NCBI GenBank assembly: GCA_947476485.1
Contig: CANJQU010000017.1
Span: 1-49,818, forward strand
Reading direction: 5' to 3'
DNA: 49,818 nt
Source: Chitinophagaceae bacterium
Lineage (GTDB): Bacteria; Bacteroidota; Bacteroidia; Chitinophagales; Chitinophagaceae
Shown: positions 8,217 through 17,888 of the stretch, piece by piece
Numbering within the stretch: the first letter of the stretch is position 1
Layout: each line of letters opens with the position of its first letter
Notes under the pieces: model-generated
The model's database searches: none
What the model was told of the DNA's origin: nothing
Seen by the model: the letters and a program-made list of their open reading frames with translations, nothing else
Translations under genes and position numbers: made by a program

Positions 8217-9800
8217 TTACTTCAATATTGCGCCCCTTTTCCCTTTTGGTGTATATACCCGCATCAACGTACTGTTGAGTACCTGTATCTCGTACTCTAT
8301 GTTCGGAGAAGGATGCGCATCATCCGGATAATCGGTAGGATGCAGCCGGAAATTCGTGATGTAATAGTCTGCCTCCTGCGCGCTTGTCACCCATACAAAG
8401 CGGTTGCGCTGGTCAGGCGGAAGCATCAGTATATTATTGTCAAGCGGGGTCTTGTATTCGCAGCATATTTTCATGGCATGCGAAGTATCGTTGGCAACTA
8501 TATAGTCGAGCCCCTGCTTGTAGCCGCATGCCCAGTATTCAAAATCGTAGTGCCTGCGCAAGTATTCCTCCTCATGCGATACAAAAGAATTAAAATACAC
8601 ATGCGGAAACGGGTGACTCCGGGCCATAAAGAACACGATCGCCGCCAGTTGCACCCCGCATACGGCCTGCAGCACCATCCTGAGCTTATCCTTCCAAAAC
8701 CTGTGAATGACAACAATAGCCATGAACACAAAAGACGGATAGACAAAATAGAGGTGGCGCCAGTCGTCATAGATCACCGAATGCAGACCTATTACCGCAA
8801 CAATAGGGGCAATGAAGGATGCAACAAACAATATATAGTTGCGTTCCGGTGTGTTCTGGAAATACGGCAAAGGCTTCCTGAAAAACTGCACCACAATAAA
8901 TACCAGCCCTGCAAACCCGAGCAGCAACCAAAGTGGCGGATTGGAGATCAAGAACCATGTGGGGAAATATTCAACCGGTATCTCGGTTGCTTTGATGATC
9001 TTACCATCGAACAACACGGAACCATGCCAGTCAAAGTGCGACATCTTTGTGAAAGATTCTCCAAACTTCTGTATGGGCGCTTTCCATATATAGGGCCATG
9101 CAATGTAAAGCAAGAACATAAAGGCAACCGAGAAGAGACCCATGTTAACAAGTTGCTTTGCGGGCTTTTCTTTTTTCTTCATATCCGCCAGCATATCAAT
9201 GACCAGGAAGCCTATGATAAATACGGCAAACATAACACCCATGATCCGGATACTGGTGGCATAGCCGCAGGCCACACCAAGCGCCAGAAAGAGCCATTTA
9301 TTTTTCTTCTCAAAAGCCATCTGGCAAAGTGCAAGCGTAACTATGATCATACACAAAAAAGGCATATCCTTACTGTTCACAAACGAGTGCCCATACAACC
9401 GTGGATTTAGTGCGATCATCAGGAATGCGAGCAAAGCAAGCCATTTGTCTTTGAACAAGCGGAGAATAAGTATGTACCCGAAAAACACACTGACCAGGAA
9501 AAAGACATTGCTCACAATGTGGCGCATCTCATAGATCACTTTAGGGTCCTTGAGCCGCATTCCTTTCTCAATGAATATCAACAGTAACTCATAGCCTGCA
9601 CCGTGATTATCAGAAGGCGTGAGGAAAAGCTCCTGGCTGCCATGATAGATATAGTTGAAGCTAAGCAGGCCGGGGCCTCTCTGTGCGGGCTCATCCCAGC
9701 CCATGCCATAGTCTTTATAAGTGGCTATGCCTACTACGAGCAGGAGTGCAAACGCTATGATACCCGGCAGATACGGGGCTAGTTTTTCATTCACCTTCAT
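8217..9800 (-). CDS. GT39-like polytopic glycosyltransferase (GT-C fold)
   Basis: 527 residues with about ten to twelve hydrophobic helices and a soluble C-terminal tail of about 120 residues. The first extracytoplasmic loop after the opening helix contains YGMGWDEP, the acidic motif that marks GT-C enzymes using lipid-linked sugar donors (ArnT and dolichyl-phosphate-mannose mannosyltransferase relatives). NPRLYGHSFVNSKDMPF is a second family block. Such enzymes transfer a sugar from a polyprenyl phosphate carrier to a lipid, polymer or protein on the outer face of the inner membrane. The gene follows the TMTC-like gene at 9818 by 17 bp on the same strand, so co-transcription is likely. Donor and acceptor are unknown. 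Confidence 0.82.
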   Translation of the reverse strand: MKVNEKLAPYLPGIIAFALLLVVGIATYKDYGMGWDEPAQRGPGLLSFNYIYHGSQELFLTPSDNHGAGYELLLIFIEKGMRLKDPKVIYEMRHIVSNVFFLVSVFFGYILILRLFKDKWLALLAFLMIALNPRLYGHSFVNSKDMPFLCMIIVTLALCQMAFEKKNKWLFLALGVACGYATSIRIMGVMFAVFIIGFLVIDMLADMKKKEKPAKQLVNMGLFSVAFMFLLYIAWPYIWKAPIQKFGESFTKMSHFDWHGSVLFDGKIIKATEIPVEYFPTWFLISNPPLWLLLGFAGLVFIVVQFFRKPLPYFQNTPERNYILFVASFIAPIVAVIGLHSVIYDDWRHLYFVYPSFVFMAIVVIHRFWKDKLRMVLQAVCGVQLAAIVFFMARSHPFPHVYFNSFVSHEEEYLRRHYDFEYWACGYKQGLDYIVANDTSHAMKICCEYKTPLDNNILMLPPDQRNRFVWVTSAQEADYYITNFRLHPTDYPDDAHPSPNIEYEIQVLNSTLMRVYTPKGKRGAILK

Positions 9801-9817
9801 TTCTAAAATATTTTCAG

Positions 9818-11752
9818 CTATTTAAATTGTCTGGCGAGGGCTTCGTATTTAGCCGCAGAATCCAACTTACCCAGTGTCCGGTATACAATGCCCGCATAAC
9901 CAAACGCCTTATGGTCGTTATACTCCGGCTGAATAGCGATGGATTTTGTAAAACCTATTGCAGCGGAATCATACTTCTGCTCCTGGTAATAGCAAACCGC
10001 AAGGTTGAACTGGGCAATAACATTCGTCGGGTCTTCTGCAACAGTCATGCGATAATACCCAAGTGCCTTATGATATTGTTGCAACGTAAGATATACTGTG
10101 CCCATATTTGCAGACGCGCTGGACAGCTTAGGATTAAGTTCCAAAGCACGGATCAGGTGCACTGTTGCAGAGTCGTAATTTTTCATCATAAAGTATACAG
10201 CTCCGAGATCAGCATGGGTATCTGCCTTATGGGGATAAATGGAGATGGACCGGGTATAATATTTTATTGCCTCTTTGCACTCTTTTGCCTGCTCCTGCAC
10301 ATTCGGCTCAATGGTTGCCATTCGCTTGTATTCAACGGCCAGGCAGTTCTGGCTTCGCCAGCTATTGGGAGCGGTAATTACTCCACTTTTAAACAGATCG
10401 AGATTACTTCTCCAATCCTCATTCCTTGCAACAGATTTGATACTATACACCGATGCGAGCACAATGATGAGATAAGAAAAATTACGCGCATGCTCATAAG
10501 TAACAGTGGCCGTATCTGTTTTAAACAGCCTGGCGAGCAGTAACACCACCACCATACAGAACGCCAGCGACCCAATGAACAAAAAACGCTCGCCTGCGGT
10601 AGCGCCTATCTGCATCAGCAAGCCGGAAGTAACACCCATGGCAAGGAAGTAGAACAGAATGCTGTATGAGTATATGCTCTTCTTCTTAAAAGTAGCCGCA
10701 GCATAAACAAAAAGCCCAGTGAAGACAACCAAAGAAATGAGCGACATATAATTAGTTATCGGGGTAATAGGTATCTGGTTGTATGAATAATCGAAAGACA
10801 ACGGATGCGGGAAAATAAGCAATTGCAGGTACTTGAGCTGAATGACCAATATTGTACCTAATCGGTCTCCAAAATTGGTAACTGCTACCAATGTGTTTTC
10901 CGTGATCGATACCGCGTCCTTACCGGTGGTGCCTTTCTCCAGCACCAGTGCACGGATAACAAGGAACAAAACAGTAACTGCCAGGTAAGGCGCCGCTGAC
11001 GTGAGCATTTTTTTCACATCGGCATTGAAGAAGAAGTAAAGTGTCAATGGCGCTATTACAACAAAACAAACCACACTCTCCTTTGCCAGCAGCCCTATGA
11101 AAAAGTAAACGCCGCAAAGAATGAGATGCCGGATGTTGTTGTTATCAATATACTTGAACGTCTGCAGCATACCCAACGCTGAAAAGAGCAGCGCCAGTAT
11201 CTCATCCCTGCTCTTTACACTGGCCATCACCTCGGTATGAACAGGATGCACTGAAAAAAGCAGCAGGATCAAAAAAGGAATATAAGGCGAATACTGCGGC
11301 ATCATCCGCCGCAGCATTTTGAACAAGAGCATCATCAATATACATGCAAGAACAAGATTGACAAAATGGCTGAAGGCAGGGTTATACCCCCCTACAATAG
11401 CATGCTCAATAGCGAAAGTGGCCGGCAGTAAAGGACGATAAGAGCCATTATTACTCTTATCAAAACAGTAGTTCTTGCCGTGGGTGAACAACTCAGGGAT
11501 GCTCGCCAGGCCACCCATGCCCCTGATATCGATCAGGTTCCCTTTTGAAGTAAATACCGCATCGTCATAAGTGTATTCATAACCAATGGTGCGTGCATTT
11601 ACAACAAAGACAACAGCCATCAGAATAATGATGTACCATTTATCGGTCATTACAAAGGGCTCTTTGGCCGCAGGCTGCTGCGGCTTTCTGTTCGGTACCT
11701 GGGGAGCTGCCTTTGGCTGGTCTGCCCTCGGCGCTGGATTCTTTTTTGCCAC
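9818..11752 (-). CDS. TMTC-like membrane glycosyltransferase with C-terminal TPRs (paralogue 1)
   Basis: 644 residues. A Lys/Pro/Gln-rich cytoplasmic tail of about 35 residues leads into a multi-helix membrane part. The first outer loop carries YEYTYDDAVF, an Asp-Asp pair near residues 63-64 like the acidic site of GT-C enzymes. The membrane part also shows HPVHTEVMASVKSRDE, a block shared with eukaryotic TMTC O-mannosyltransferases. From about residue 480 to the end there are tandem TPR units (for example ALELNPKLSSASANMGTVYL). The start is GTG at 11752; the paralogue at 13739 begins ATG with the same MAKK sequence at the aligned position, which supports GTG here. Protein O-glycosylation with TPRs recruiting substrate is inference from TMTC. 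Confidence 0.8.
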   Translation of the reverse strand: MAKKNPAPRADQPKAAPQVPNRKPQQPAAKEPFVMTDKWYIIILMAVVFVVNARTIGYEYTYDDAVFTSKGNLIDIRGMGGLASIPELFTHGKNYCFDKSNNGSYRPLLPATFAIEHAIVGGYNPAFSHFVNLVLACILMMLLFKMLRRMMPQYSPYIPFLILLLFSVHPVHTEVMASVKSRDEILALLFSALGMLQTFKYIDNNNIRHLILCGVYFFIGLLAKESVVCFVVIAPLTLYFFFNADVKKMLTSAAPYLAVTVLFLVIRALVLEKGTTGKDAVSITENTLVAVTNFGDRLGTILVIQLKYLQLLIFPHPLSFDYSYNQIPITPITNYMSLISLVVFTGLFVYAAATFKKKSIYSYSILFYFLAMGVTSGLLMQIGATAGERFLFIGSLAFCMVVVLLLARLFKTDTATVTYEHARNFSYLIIVLASVYSIKSVARNEDWRSNLDLFKSGVITAPNSWRSQNCLAVEYKRMATIEPNVQEQAKECKEAIKYYTRSISIYPHKADTHADLGAVYFMMKNYDSATVHLIRALELNPKLSSASANMGTVYLTLQQYHKALGYYRMTVAEDPTNVIAQFNLAVCYYQEQKYDSAAIGFTKSIAIQPEYNDHKAFGYAGIVYRTLGKLDSAAKYEALARQFK

Positions 11753-11819
11753 TATATTTTAATTCTATCTTATTTGTATATGCAATGTAAAAACAAAATC
11801 AGTAAGATACAAAGTTCGC

Positions 11820-13739
11820 TTATTTTCCCGCCCTCAATGCGCTATTCAACAAGGCCCGATACTTCTGCGCATTCGTAGAATCTCCCATGAACCTATAAAT
11901 ATTACTGATACTCATCAGCACATTAGGTGGTTGGTCCGGGTTTTTGCGCATCGCGATCATGTAGTATTTCTCTGATTCTTTAAAATTGCCGCTGTTTCCA
12001 TAGGCCGCAGCAAGATTGCAAACAGCATCGTTGTAAGTTGTGTCCTGGGCCACAAGTTTGCCAAGCACCTGTATGGCAGTCTCAAGATTTCCGTGCCTTA
12101 AGAGTATCGCCCCCATATTATTAGCCGCCTGTTTATTCCCGGGATCAAGGGTAACAGTAGTTTTATAGCTGGCAACCGCAGAGTCATCCCTGCCACCAAA
12201 TTCAAATGCATAGCCCTTCATAAGCCAGGCATCGCTGGTAGTGAGTATTGCACCGCTGCTATTAAAATGCTCAACGGCTTCTCTCATTAATTCTTTCTTT
12301 GTGTTGGGGTCCTTTTCTGCATTTAGCTTTCTTGTCAACTCTACGCCGAGCAGGTAATGGGCGCGCCAACTGTTGGGAGCTGTTTCTATGCCACTTCTAT
12401 ACAGGACAAGATTATTTTTCCATACTTCGTTTTGCGCCATTGTTTTTACACCATATAACACAGACACTACCACCAATACCATGAAAACGCGCGGCGCAGT
12501 GGCATAGCTAAGATTCGCCTTATCCGACTTCAATAGCCTGACTACAAGAAAAACCATAGCAATGCAAAAACCCAGTGAAGCGGTATAAACAAATCGCTCG
12601 GCCATTGTAGCACCAATATCCACCAATATATTTGCTGTGATCGCCACGCCGGCGAAATAGAACAGTATGCAATAAGAGAAAACGTCTTTGCGTTTCAGTC
12701 CCATGAGTGCATATCCCAACAATCCAAGGAGCACAACCACAGACAGCAGCGCTTTAGGATTAGCAAAGCTGATAATAGGTATCTGACTGTAGGAATAGTC
12801 GTAAGATAATGGATGCGGAACGAATAGCAGGATAACATACTTGAGCTGAATGAACAATGCTGTGGCCAGTTTCTCGCCGTAGTTAGTTGCGGCCATCAAT
12901 GCGTTATTATTCACCAATATCCTAACCTTTTCGCCATCGCTTTCAATAAATGCAGCGCGCATGGCCATATATATCCCCGCCATAACAACATATGGAGCAA
13001 CGGCGGTAAGTATCTTTGACATCTTTACATCTCTGAAGAAATATACGGTAAGCGGCATGATAGCCACAAAAGTGATGGAGCTCTCTTTTGAAAGCAGCGC
13101 CAGGAAAAAGAAGAGCGCAGACACCAGCAGGCTGGCTATTTTATTGCCATCGATATACTTAAAGCTGTATAGCATGCTCACGGCAGTAAACAATAACGCC
13201 AGTAGCTCATCGCGGCTTTTCACACTGGCTACTACCTCTGTATGGATAGGATGCAGCTCAAACAGCAGCATGATAAAAAAGGGAATGAATGCCGAATAAT
13301 TGCTGAATACGCGCCGTAGCAATTTGTAAAGGCAAAATATCTGAAGCGCAAATATGATGAGGTTAATTAAGTGGCTGACAACAGGGTTAAAATCAAATAG
13401 TGTCTTTTCAATCGCGAAGCTTATGAGCATAAGCGGGCGGTAAGATGCGTCATGATTTTTGAACACACCATAGTATGCTGCATGGGTGAAAAACTCCGGT
13501 ATGGACGAAACGCCTGCTCTTACCAGTGGGTTATCTTTTGTGAAATATGGATCATCGAGGGTATAGTCGTAGCGTAGGGTGGGAACATTCACAACTAATG
13601 CTACAGCAACCAACAACAGCACCAACCATTTATCATTCACTTTGTTAGTGGCAACGGCAGGCTGAGCCACAGGCTTAGTCACACTCGCCTGTGTTTTTAC
13701 CTGTGGCTGTTTGGGGTTTTGATTTTGTTTCTTAGCCAT
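11820..13739 (-). CDS. TMTC-like membrane glycosyltransferase with C-terminal TPRs (paralogue 2)
   Basis: 639 residues, alignable along its whole length with the neighbour at 9818. It has a basic, Gln/Pro-rich N-terminal tail, the acidic first-loop motif YDYTLDDPYF (Asp 62-63), the central block HPIHTEVVASVKSRDE, and C-terminal TPRs ending in a stretch with NLAAAYGNSGNFKESEKYY. The two proteins are clearly diverged, so the duplication is not recent. Genes run 13739 to 11820, then 67 bp, then paralogue 1, then 17 bp and the GT39-like gene. Both paralogues have a similar AT-rich upstream pattern (GTTTTTAyATTGC), which suggests each has its own promoter. Which acceptor each one serves cannot be seen. 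Confidence 0.8.
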   Translation of the reverse strand: MAKKQNQNPKQPQVKTQASVTKPVAQPAVATNKVNDKWLVLLLVAVALVVNVPTLRYDYTLDDPYFTKDNPLVRAGVSSIPEFFTHAAYYGVFKNHDASYRPLMLISFAIEKTLFDFNPVVSHLINLIIFALQIFCLYKLLRRVFSNYSAFIPFFIMLLFELHPIHTEVVASVKSRDELLALLFTAVSMLYSFKYIDGNKIASLLVSALFFFLALLSKESSITFVAIMPLTVYFFRDVKMSKILTAVAPYVVMAGIYMAMRAAFIESDGEKVRILVNNNALMAATNYGEKLATALFIQLKYVILLFVPHPLSYDYSYSQIPIISFANPKALLSVVVLLGLLGYALMGLKRKDVFSYCILFYFAGVAITANILVDIGATMAERFVYTASLGFCIAMVFLVVRLLKSDKANLSYATAPRVFMVLVVVSVLYGVKTMAQNEVWKNNLVLYRSGIETAPNSWRAHYLLGVELTRKLNAEKDPNTKKELMREAVEHFNSSGAILTTSDAWLMKGYAFEFGGRDDSAVASYKTTVTLDPGNKQAANNMGAILLRHGNLETAIQVLGKLVAQDTTYNDAVCNLAAAYGNSGNFKESEKYYMIAMRKNPDQPPNVLMSISNIYRFMGDSTNAQKYRALLNSALRAGK

Positions 13740-13891
13740 ACGTTAGCAATATAAAAACAAAAAGCCTACTCCCCAAACCGGTCAAAAACAACGGACATTC
13801 CGAAACGGCAGCATTGTGGCAAAAATATAATCTGGCCGGTGGTAGTTTATTAAAGAAATTTCGTCACCTTTATTGCAAAATAAAAAACCAC

Positions 13892-14437
13892 ATGACACTG
13901 CATTTACTCCTGATGTTCAAATTACTTTTCGGCTTTACACCTGTAAAAACAGATGCTATCCCGAAAACCATTTATGAATTCAAAGTAGCCGGCCTTACGG
14001 GCGGCACGGTGGATTTTTCGAAATTCAAGGGAAAGAAGATACTTATTGTAAACACAGCCTCTCAATGTGGCAATACACCTCAATATTCAGACCTGGAAGC
14101 GATGTCTAAGAAGTATAAAGACAAGCTGGTGATCGTTGGTTTCCCTGCGAATAACTTTGGCGAACAGGAACCGGGGTCGAACAAGGAGATCGCTGAATTT
14201 TGCCAGAAGAACTTCAGCGTTAGTTTCCCTATGGCTGCCAAAATATCTGTAAAGGGCGATGATATGGCGCCTATCTATCATTGGCTGACCGAGAAGAAAT
14301 ACAATAATCTCAAAGACAGCGAGGTGAAATGGAACTTTCAGAAATACCTTATCGATGAAAAAGGTAACCTGGTAGCGGTTTTTGCAGCGAAAGCAAAACC
14401 AACAAGCCCTGAAATAATTGAGGCTATCGAAAAGTAA
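13892..14437 (+). CDS. Glutathione peroxidase-family thiol peroxidase
   Basis: 181 residues starting at the ATG at 13892, with a hydrophobic N-terminus (MTLHLLLMFKLLFGFTPVKT) that looks like an export or anchor signal. The catalytic block NTASQCGNTPQYSDLE puts the peroxidatic cysteine at about residue 59 in place of the selenocysteine of animal enzymes. GFPANNFGEQEPG and VKWNFQKYLIDEKG carry the conserved Gln and Trp/Asn of the active site. EIAEFCQKNF supplies the likely resolving cysteine, so it probably works with thioredoxin instead of glutathione. A TTG at 13814 would extend the frame by 26 residues but would place a basic segment before the signal; the ATG is preferred. It reduces hydroperoxides, probably in the periplasm. 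Confidence 0.88.
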   Translation: MTLHLLLMFKLLFGFTPVKTDAIPKTIYEFKVAGLTGGTVDFSKFKGKKILIVNTASQCGNTPQYSDLEAMSKKYKDKLVIVGFPANNFGEQEPGSNKEIAEFCQKNFSVSFPMAAKISVKGDDMAPIYHWLTEKKYNNLKDSEVKWNFQKYLIDEKGNLVAVFAAKAKPTSPEIIEAIEK

Positions 14438-14468
14438 GCTTCATACGAACAGCCACCATGGGGTGAGC

Positions 14469-15248
14469 TCACTGGCGTATCCCATCAATTGCATACTGAG
14501 TGCCTGAGATCCTGGCTCCAAAAATGCTTAGATCATCGCCTCTTCTTGCCTGGTATACACCTGGCAGCAGGCTAATTGCATCGCGCAGATCTGTTACGGG
14601 CATGGCTGTTAATTCCGCGCGTGAAAATCTATGTATTGACGGATTTGCCAGCCTGCTGTGTAAATGCGTATTCGTTTCCGGAAGGACTGCCGCAAGTATC
14701 AGAGGCTGAACCATGCATCCATCAATTATGTATTGGGTACCTGACCCTCTGCCGTTTTGTATCCTAACATCTGACCCTCTTTTCGATTGATAAAGGCCGG
14801 GATAAGCTACAAGAAAAATTCCACTTTCGTCAACGAGGGGAGCGGGATCAGGAATGCCTGATGTGATGACGGCTAGGCTGTCGTCCTGATTTATCAATCG
14901 ATTTTTATACTCCGTTACCACGTTTTTAGGATGATCCACAAATTTGTACAAAGCAAAATTCTGACTGGTATTTGTTGCCTGCGAAACGATAACCCTGGTT
15001 ACTGTACTTGTGTCATAACCATTAAATCGTACAGCTACTGTATAATACCCGGGATCCAGCGGCTTCACCAAGAAATTTCCATCATAGTCGGTTACGTTAC
15101 CGCCCATTAAAACTCCATTTGAGGAAAATACTTGAACTATCGCATTGATGATTGGTTCCTTTTTCTCATCGAGAACTTTTCCGCTTAATCCCTGGGCGCT
15201 GCTATTTAGGGAGAGTACTGCGAACAAAACTGTAATTACTGTCTTCAT
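14469..15248 (-). CDS. Exported protein with carboxypeptidase-like domain and duplicated TonB-plug motif, no barrel
   Basis: 259 residues. Signal peptide MKTVITVLFAVLSLNSSAQ, then a carboxypeptidase-regulatory (beta-sandwich) domain at about 20-100 (GLSGKVLDEKKEPIINAIVQ). The rest holds two copies of a plug-domain signature: YPGLYQSKRGSDVRIQNGRG with GTQYIIDG around 150-175, and LPGVYQARRGDDLSIFGAR with GTQYAIDG at the C-terminus. In TonB-dependent receptors this signature occurs once and is followed by a 22-strand barrel; here the protein ends directly after the second IDG. It lies 72 bp after the outer membrane receptor gene on the same strand. It may be a receptor remnant or an accessory exported protein; the duplicated motif argues against simple truncation. 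Confidence 0.75.
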   Translation of the reverse strand: MKTVITVLFAVLSLNSSAQGLSGKVLDEKKEPIINAIVQVFSSNGVLMGGNVTDYDGNFLVKPLDPGYYTVAVRFNGYDTSTVTRVIVSQATNTSQNFALYKFVDHPKNVVTEYKNRLINQDDSLAVITSGIPDPAPLVDESGIFLVAYPGLYQSKRGSDVRIQNGRGSGTQYIIDGCMVQPLILAAVLPETNTHLHSRLANPSIHRFSRAELTAMPVTDLRDAISLLPGVYQARRGDDLSIFGARISGTQYAIDGIRQ

Positions 15249-15320
15249 AAAGATGCCTTTATTATAAAGACGTAATACAGCATTCCAATCTTTGGTGCCT
15301 CATAAAATATTGTCCAGAGT

Positions 15321-17735
15321 TCACTTTATGCGACCAGCCTCATCCGGCTTGGTGATCTCTCTTCTTCTTGCTCCGCTACCGAAGCTATAAGTGTAGGCCA
15401 GCGATACCGCCCGTGTGCTGAACCGGAAAGTGGTATTTGTATATAGGCCAGGCAGTGTATTTTGCTGCCGCGTCCAATAGAAATAGAATGGGTCTTCCAC
15501 TGCAAGTTTTATGGTCGAGGATCTGCCTATCTTCTTACTTACACCCATGCTCAAATAGGCCGCAGGCAACTGGGTAGCTATAACAGAGAGCACATACCGG
15601 CCTGTGTAATACCCTACCAACTCCGCTTTCCAGTCTTTTGGGAAATTAAATTGATTGGTCAGGCTCACTGCATAACCCGTGCCTTCATTTGTCATATTCG
15701 CAGTGTTCAGCATACCGCTATAATACATATAAAATGCAGAGCCTGCCGCATTCAATGACCACCACTTATAGAGGTCCTTATTAAACAACACCGACAAACT
15801 AACTGTTTTGTTGATACCGGTATTGTCCTGCGTGCTATGTACGGTATTAGTCGAATTATCGCTTACCAGTATGTCTGTGATCTGCCCGGTAGTATTCGAT
15901 ACCGCAAGCGTCGTCATAAGGGTATTTTTGTAGCTGTGCTTGAGTTCTATGCTGTTTGTGAATTGTGGCTGGAGGTTGGGATTGCCCACCGCATAATTGT
16001 ATTGGAAAGAATAAAAGATAAACGGGTTCAACGACTGGTAATTGGGCCGGTCTATGCGCCTGCCATAGTTAAGCTCAAACTGATTGTACGTATTGGCTTT
16101 GTATGAGATGTATGCTGTAGGGAATAAAGAGGCATAACGTTTCGTAAACTGCTGATCCCGCACCTGCTGCTTACCCTGGGCATTTGTATTTTCCCCTCTT
16201 AAACCTAGCTTCACTTCCAATTTTTCATTTATTACCTTGTCTGCACCGAGATAGAGCGCATTTATGTTTTCCCTGTAGGCAAACCGGTTTGTACGCGAAC
16301 TGTCCGTTGCCCATGAGGTACCCTGGTATCGGCTGAACTGTGCATTATTGTCAGTACTTACAATGCTGCTTTTAAACCCTGCTTCCAACTTTGTTCCGTC
16401 TTTCAGCGTATCGGTGTAGTCACCCTTAATGCTATACACATCGATCAATGTGGGCTGGTGGCTGTGCAGCAGTAACTGATTTGCGAAAGGCTGCATCTGC
16501 GCATCATAGTTTGTGCTCGTGATATCCTGGTATGGGCTGTTTGAATAGGATATGTAATCGGCATTGAAGTTTATGCTTCGGGCGTTGTTCACTTTGTAAG
16601 TATAGTAAGCGTTGGCATAAAAGTCTTTTCTTACAAATCCTTCCGGGCTGTATATCTTGTTGTAAGTTGTGGTGTTGGTTGGAACGTCAAAAGTGCTTGT
16701 ATAGACATGGTCTGCGAGGGAATTCGTGTGATACCCCCCTTTAAGGCTTGCGCCCATACTTTGTTTATCAGTAATGTCGTAGTCTGCGGTAAGGCGTGCA
16801 CTTGCTATGCTGAAATGTTCGATGGCTGCAGCGTGCATAGTAGCGGTACTCTTAAGAATACCTGTCTGCGGATCACTTAGTCGCTGGTCTTCCGTCCAGT
16901 CGCCAAAGCCGGTTGCTTTGTGTTCATCTGCGCTGAGTGAAATATTCAGCTTGTCTTTTTTGTAATTGATCAATGCAGTTCCTAACCAGTGAGGATATAC
17001 GCCCTGGCCCGCACTAAAAGTTCCGATACCTGTCCATCCACTCTTCCTGATGCGCTTTCGCTGTATGTTAACTATACCTGCATTGCCTGCTGCATCATAC
17101 TTAGCCGGTGGCTGTGTCATAAGTTCCACCTGAGCGATCTGATTTGCAGGGATGGTCTTCAGATAATCTGCGAGCTGCTCAGGCGAGAGATAGGTAGGCT
17201 TATCATCAATCAGCACCAGAACTCCCTGTTTGCCCTGCATAGATATACTTCCGTTCTGGGCTACCGTAAGCCCGGGCATCCGGCGAAGCAGGTCCAGCGT
17301 ATTGAGCGCCACGGCACCTGGCGAGCCATCAACATTTACGGTCACCTTTCCCGCGCTCATTTCTATAAATGGTTTTTTGCCGGAGACAGTCACTTCCTTC
17401 ATACCTTGAACTTCCTTCTCCAGCAGAAACATAATTGGTTGTGCAACAATATCCTTTATACTTAACGGCTGCATGGCAGACTTATAACCTATTGCTGTGA
17501 CACTCACGATATATTCGCCTGCCGGAATATCTGTAATTGTAAAAGCTCCATTATCATCGGTTGGTACCGATTTTATCCATGATGAATCGCGGGCATTCAA
17601 TAGGGAAACAGTGGCTCCAGGCACGTGGTCCGCTGCGTAACTTACTGTGCCGTTAATGATGGGTTGTTGCGCACGTACAGGCTGAACGAATAGCAATAAA
17701 GAAATTGAAAAAAGAGATACAAATGCGTTATACAC
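15321..17735 (-). CDS. Outer membrane beta-barrel receptor (TonB-dependent receptor family)
   Basis: 804 residues. Signal peptide ending VRAQ, a carboxypeptidase-like N-terminal domain (PIINGTVSYAADHVPGATVS), a plug region (VALNTLDLLRRMPGLTVAQ, GVLVLIDDKPTYLS, KYDAAGNAGIVNI), and a long C-terminal region of amphipathic strands typical of the OMP_b-brl_3 barrel. No clear TonB box is visible. The reading frame has no ATG near the signal peptide; GTG at 17735 is used, and the codons upstream reach an in-frame TAA within four codons, so the start is well fixed. A promoter core lies 15 bases upstream. The substrate is unknown. It is followed by the plug-only gene, which may work with it. Confidence 0.85.
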   Translation of the reverse strand: MYNAFVSLFSISLLLFVQPVRAQQPIINGTVSYAADHVPGATVSLLNARDSSWIKSVPTDDNGAFTITDIPAGEYIVSVTAIGYKSAMQPLSIKDIVAQPIMFLLEKEVQGMKEVTVSGKKPFIEMSAGKVTVNVDGSPGAVALNTLDLLRRMPGLTVAQNGSISMQGKQGVLVLIDDKPTYLSPEQLADYLKTIPANQIAQVELMTQPPAKYDAAGNAGIVNIQRKRIRKSGWTGIGTFSAGQGVYPHWLGTALINYKKDKLNISLSADEHKATGFGDWTEDQRLSDPQTGILKSTATMHAAAIEHFSIASARLTADYDITDKQSMGASLKGGYHTNSLADHVYTSTFDVPTNTTTYNKIYSPEGFVRKDFYANAYYTYKVNNARSINFNADYISYSNSPYQDITSTNYDAQMQPFANQLLLHSHQPTLIDVYSIKGDYTDTLKDGTKLEAGFKSSIVSTDNNAQFSRYQGTSWATDSSRTNRFAYRENINALYLGADKVINEKLEVKLGLRGENTNAQGKQQVRDQQFTKRYASLFPTAYISYKANTYNQFELNYGRRIDRPNYQSLNPFIFYSFQYNYAVGNPNLQPQFTNSIELKHSYKNTLMTTLAVSNTTGQITDILVSDNSTNTVHSTQDNTGINKTVSLSVLFNKDLYKWWSLNAAGSAFYMYYSGMLNTANMTNEGTGYAVSLTNQFNFPKDWKAELVGYYTGRYVLSVIATQLPAAYLSMGVSKKIGRSSTIKLAVEDPFYFYWTRQQNTLPGLYTNTTFRFSTRAVSLAYTYSFGSGARRREITKPDEAGRIK

Positions 17736-17750
17736 ACCAGAGATTTAAAA

Positions 17751-17758
17751 CAAAAGTA
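17751..17758 (-). promoter_or_regulatory. -7 promoter element for the outer membrane receptor
   Basis: The minus strand reads TACTTTTG, an exact TAnnTTTG, 15 bases upstream of the GTG start at 17735. Confidence 0.5.
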
Positions 17759-17861
17759 GCCGAACGAATATTGCAGAGCAGGAAGATTAACTATAATTAA
17801 CTGTAGTATTCTGGATGCTCCTACACAAGCCAGCGCCGACCAATACTGAACATTTTTTTCG

Positions 17862-17869
17862 TAACTTTA
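17862..17869 (+). promoter_or_regulatory. Likely -7 element of toxin-antitoxin module 1
   Basis: TAACTTTA differs from TAnnTTTG only at the last base. Transcription from it would start near 17876, just before a four-codon frame at 17878-17892 that overlaps the antitoxin start by ATGA. Confidence 0.4.
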
Positions 17870-17888
17870 TACATATAATGCGCCGTGT

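Noticed and set aside
8313-9410. Long plus-strand open frame (365 codons) inside the GT39-like gene
   Set aside because: The opposite frame encodes a coherent polytopic glycosyltransferase. The plus frame gives a basic His/Arg-rich peptide without helices or motifs.
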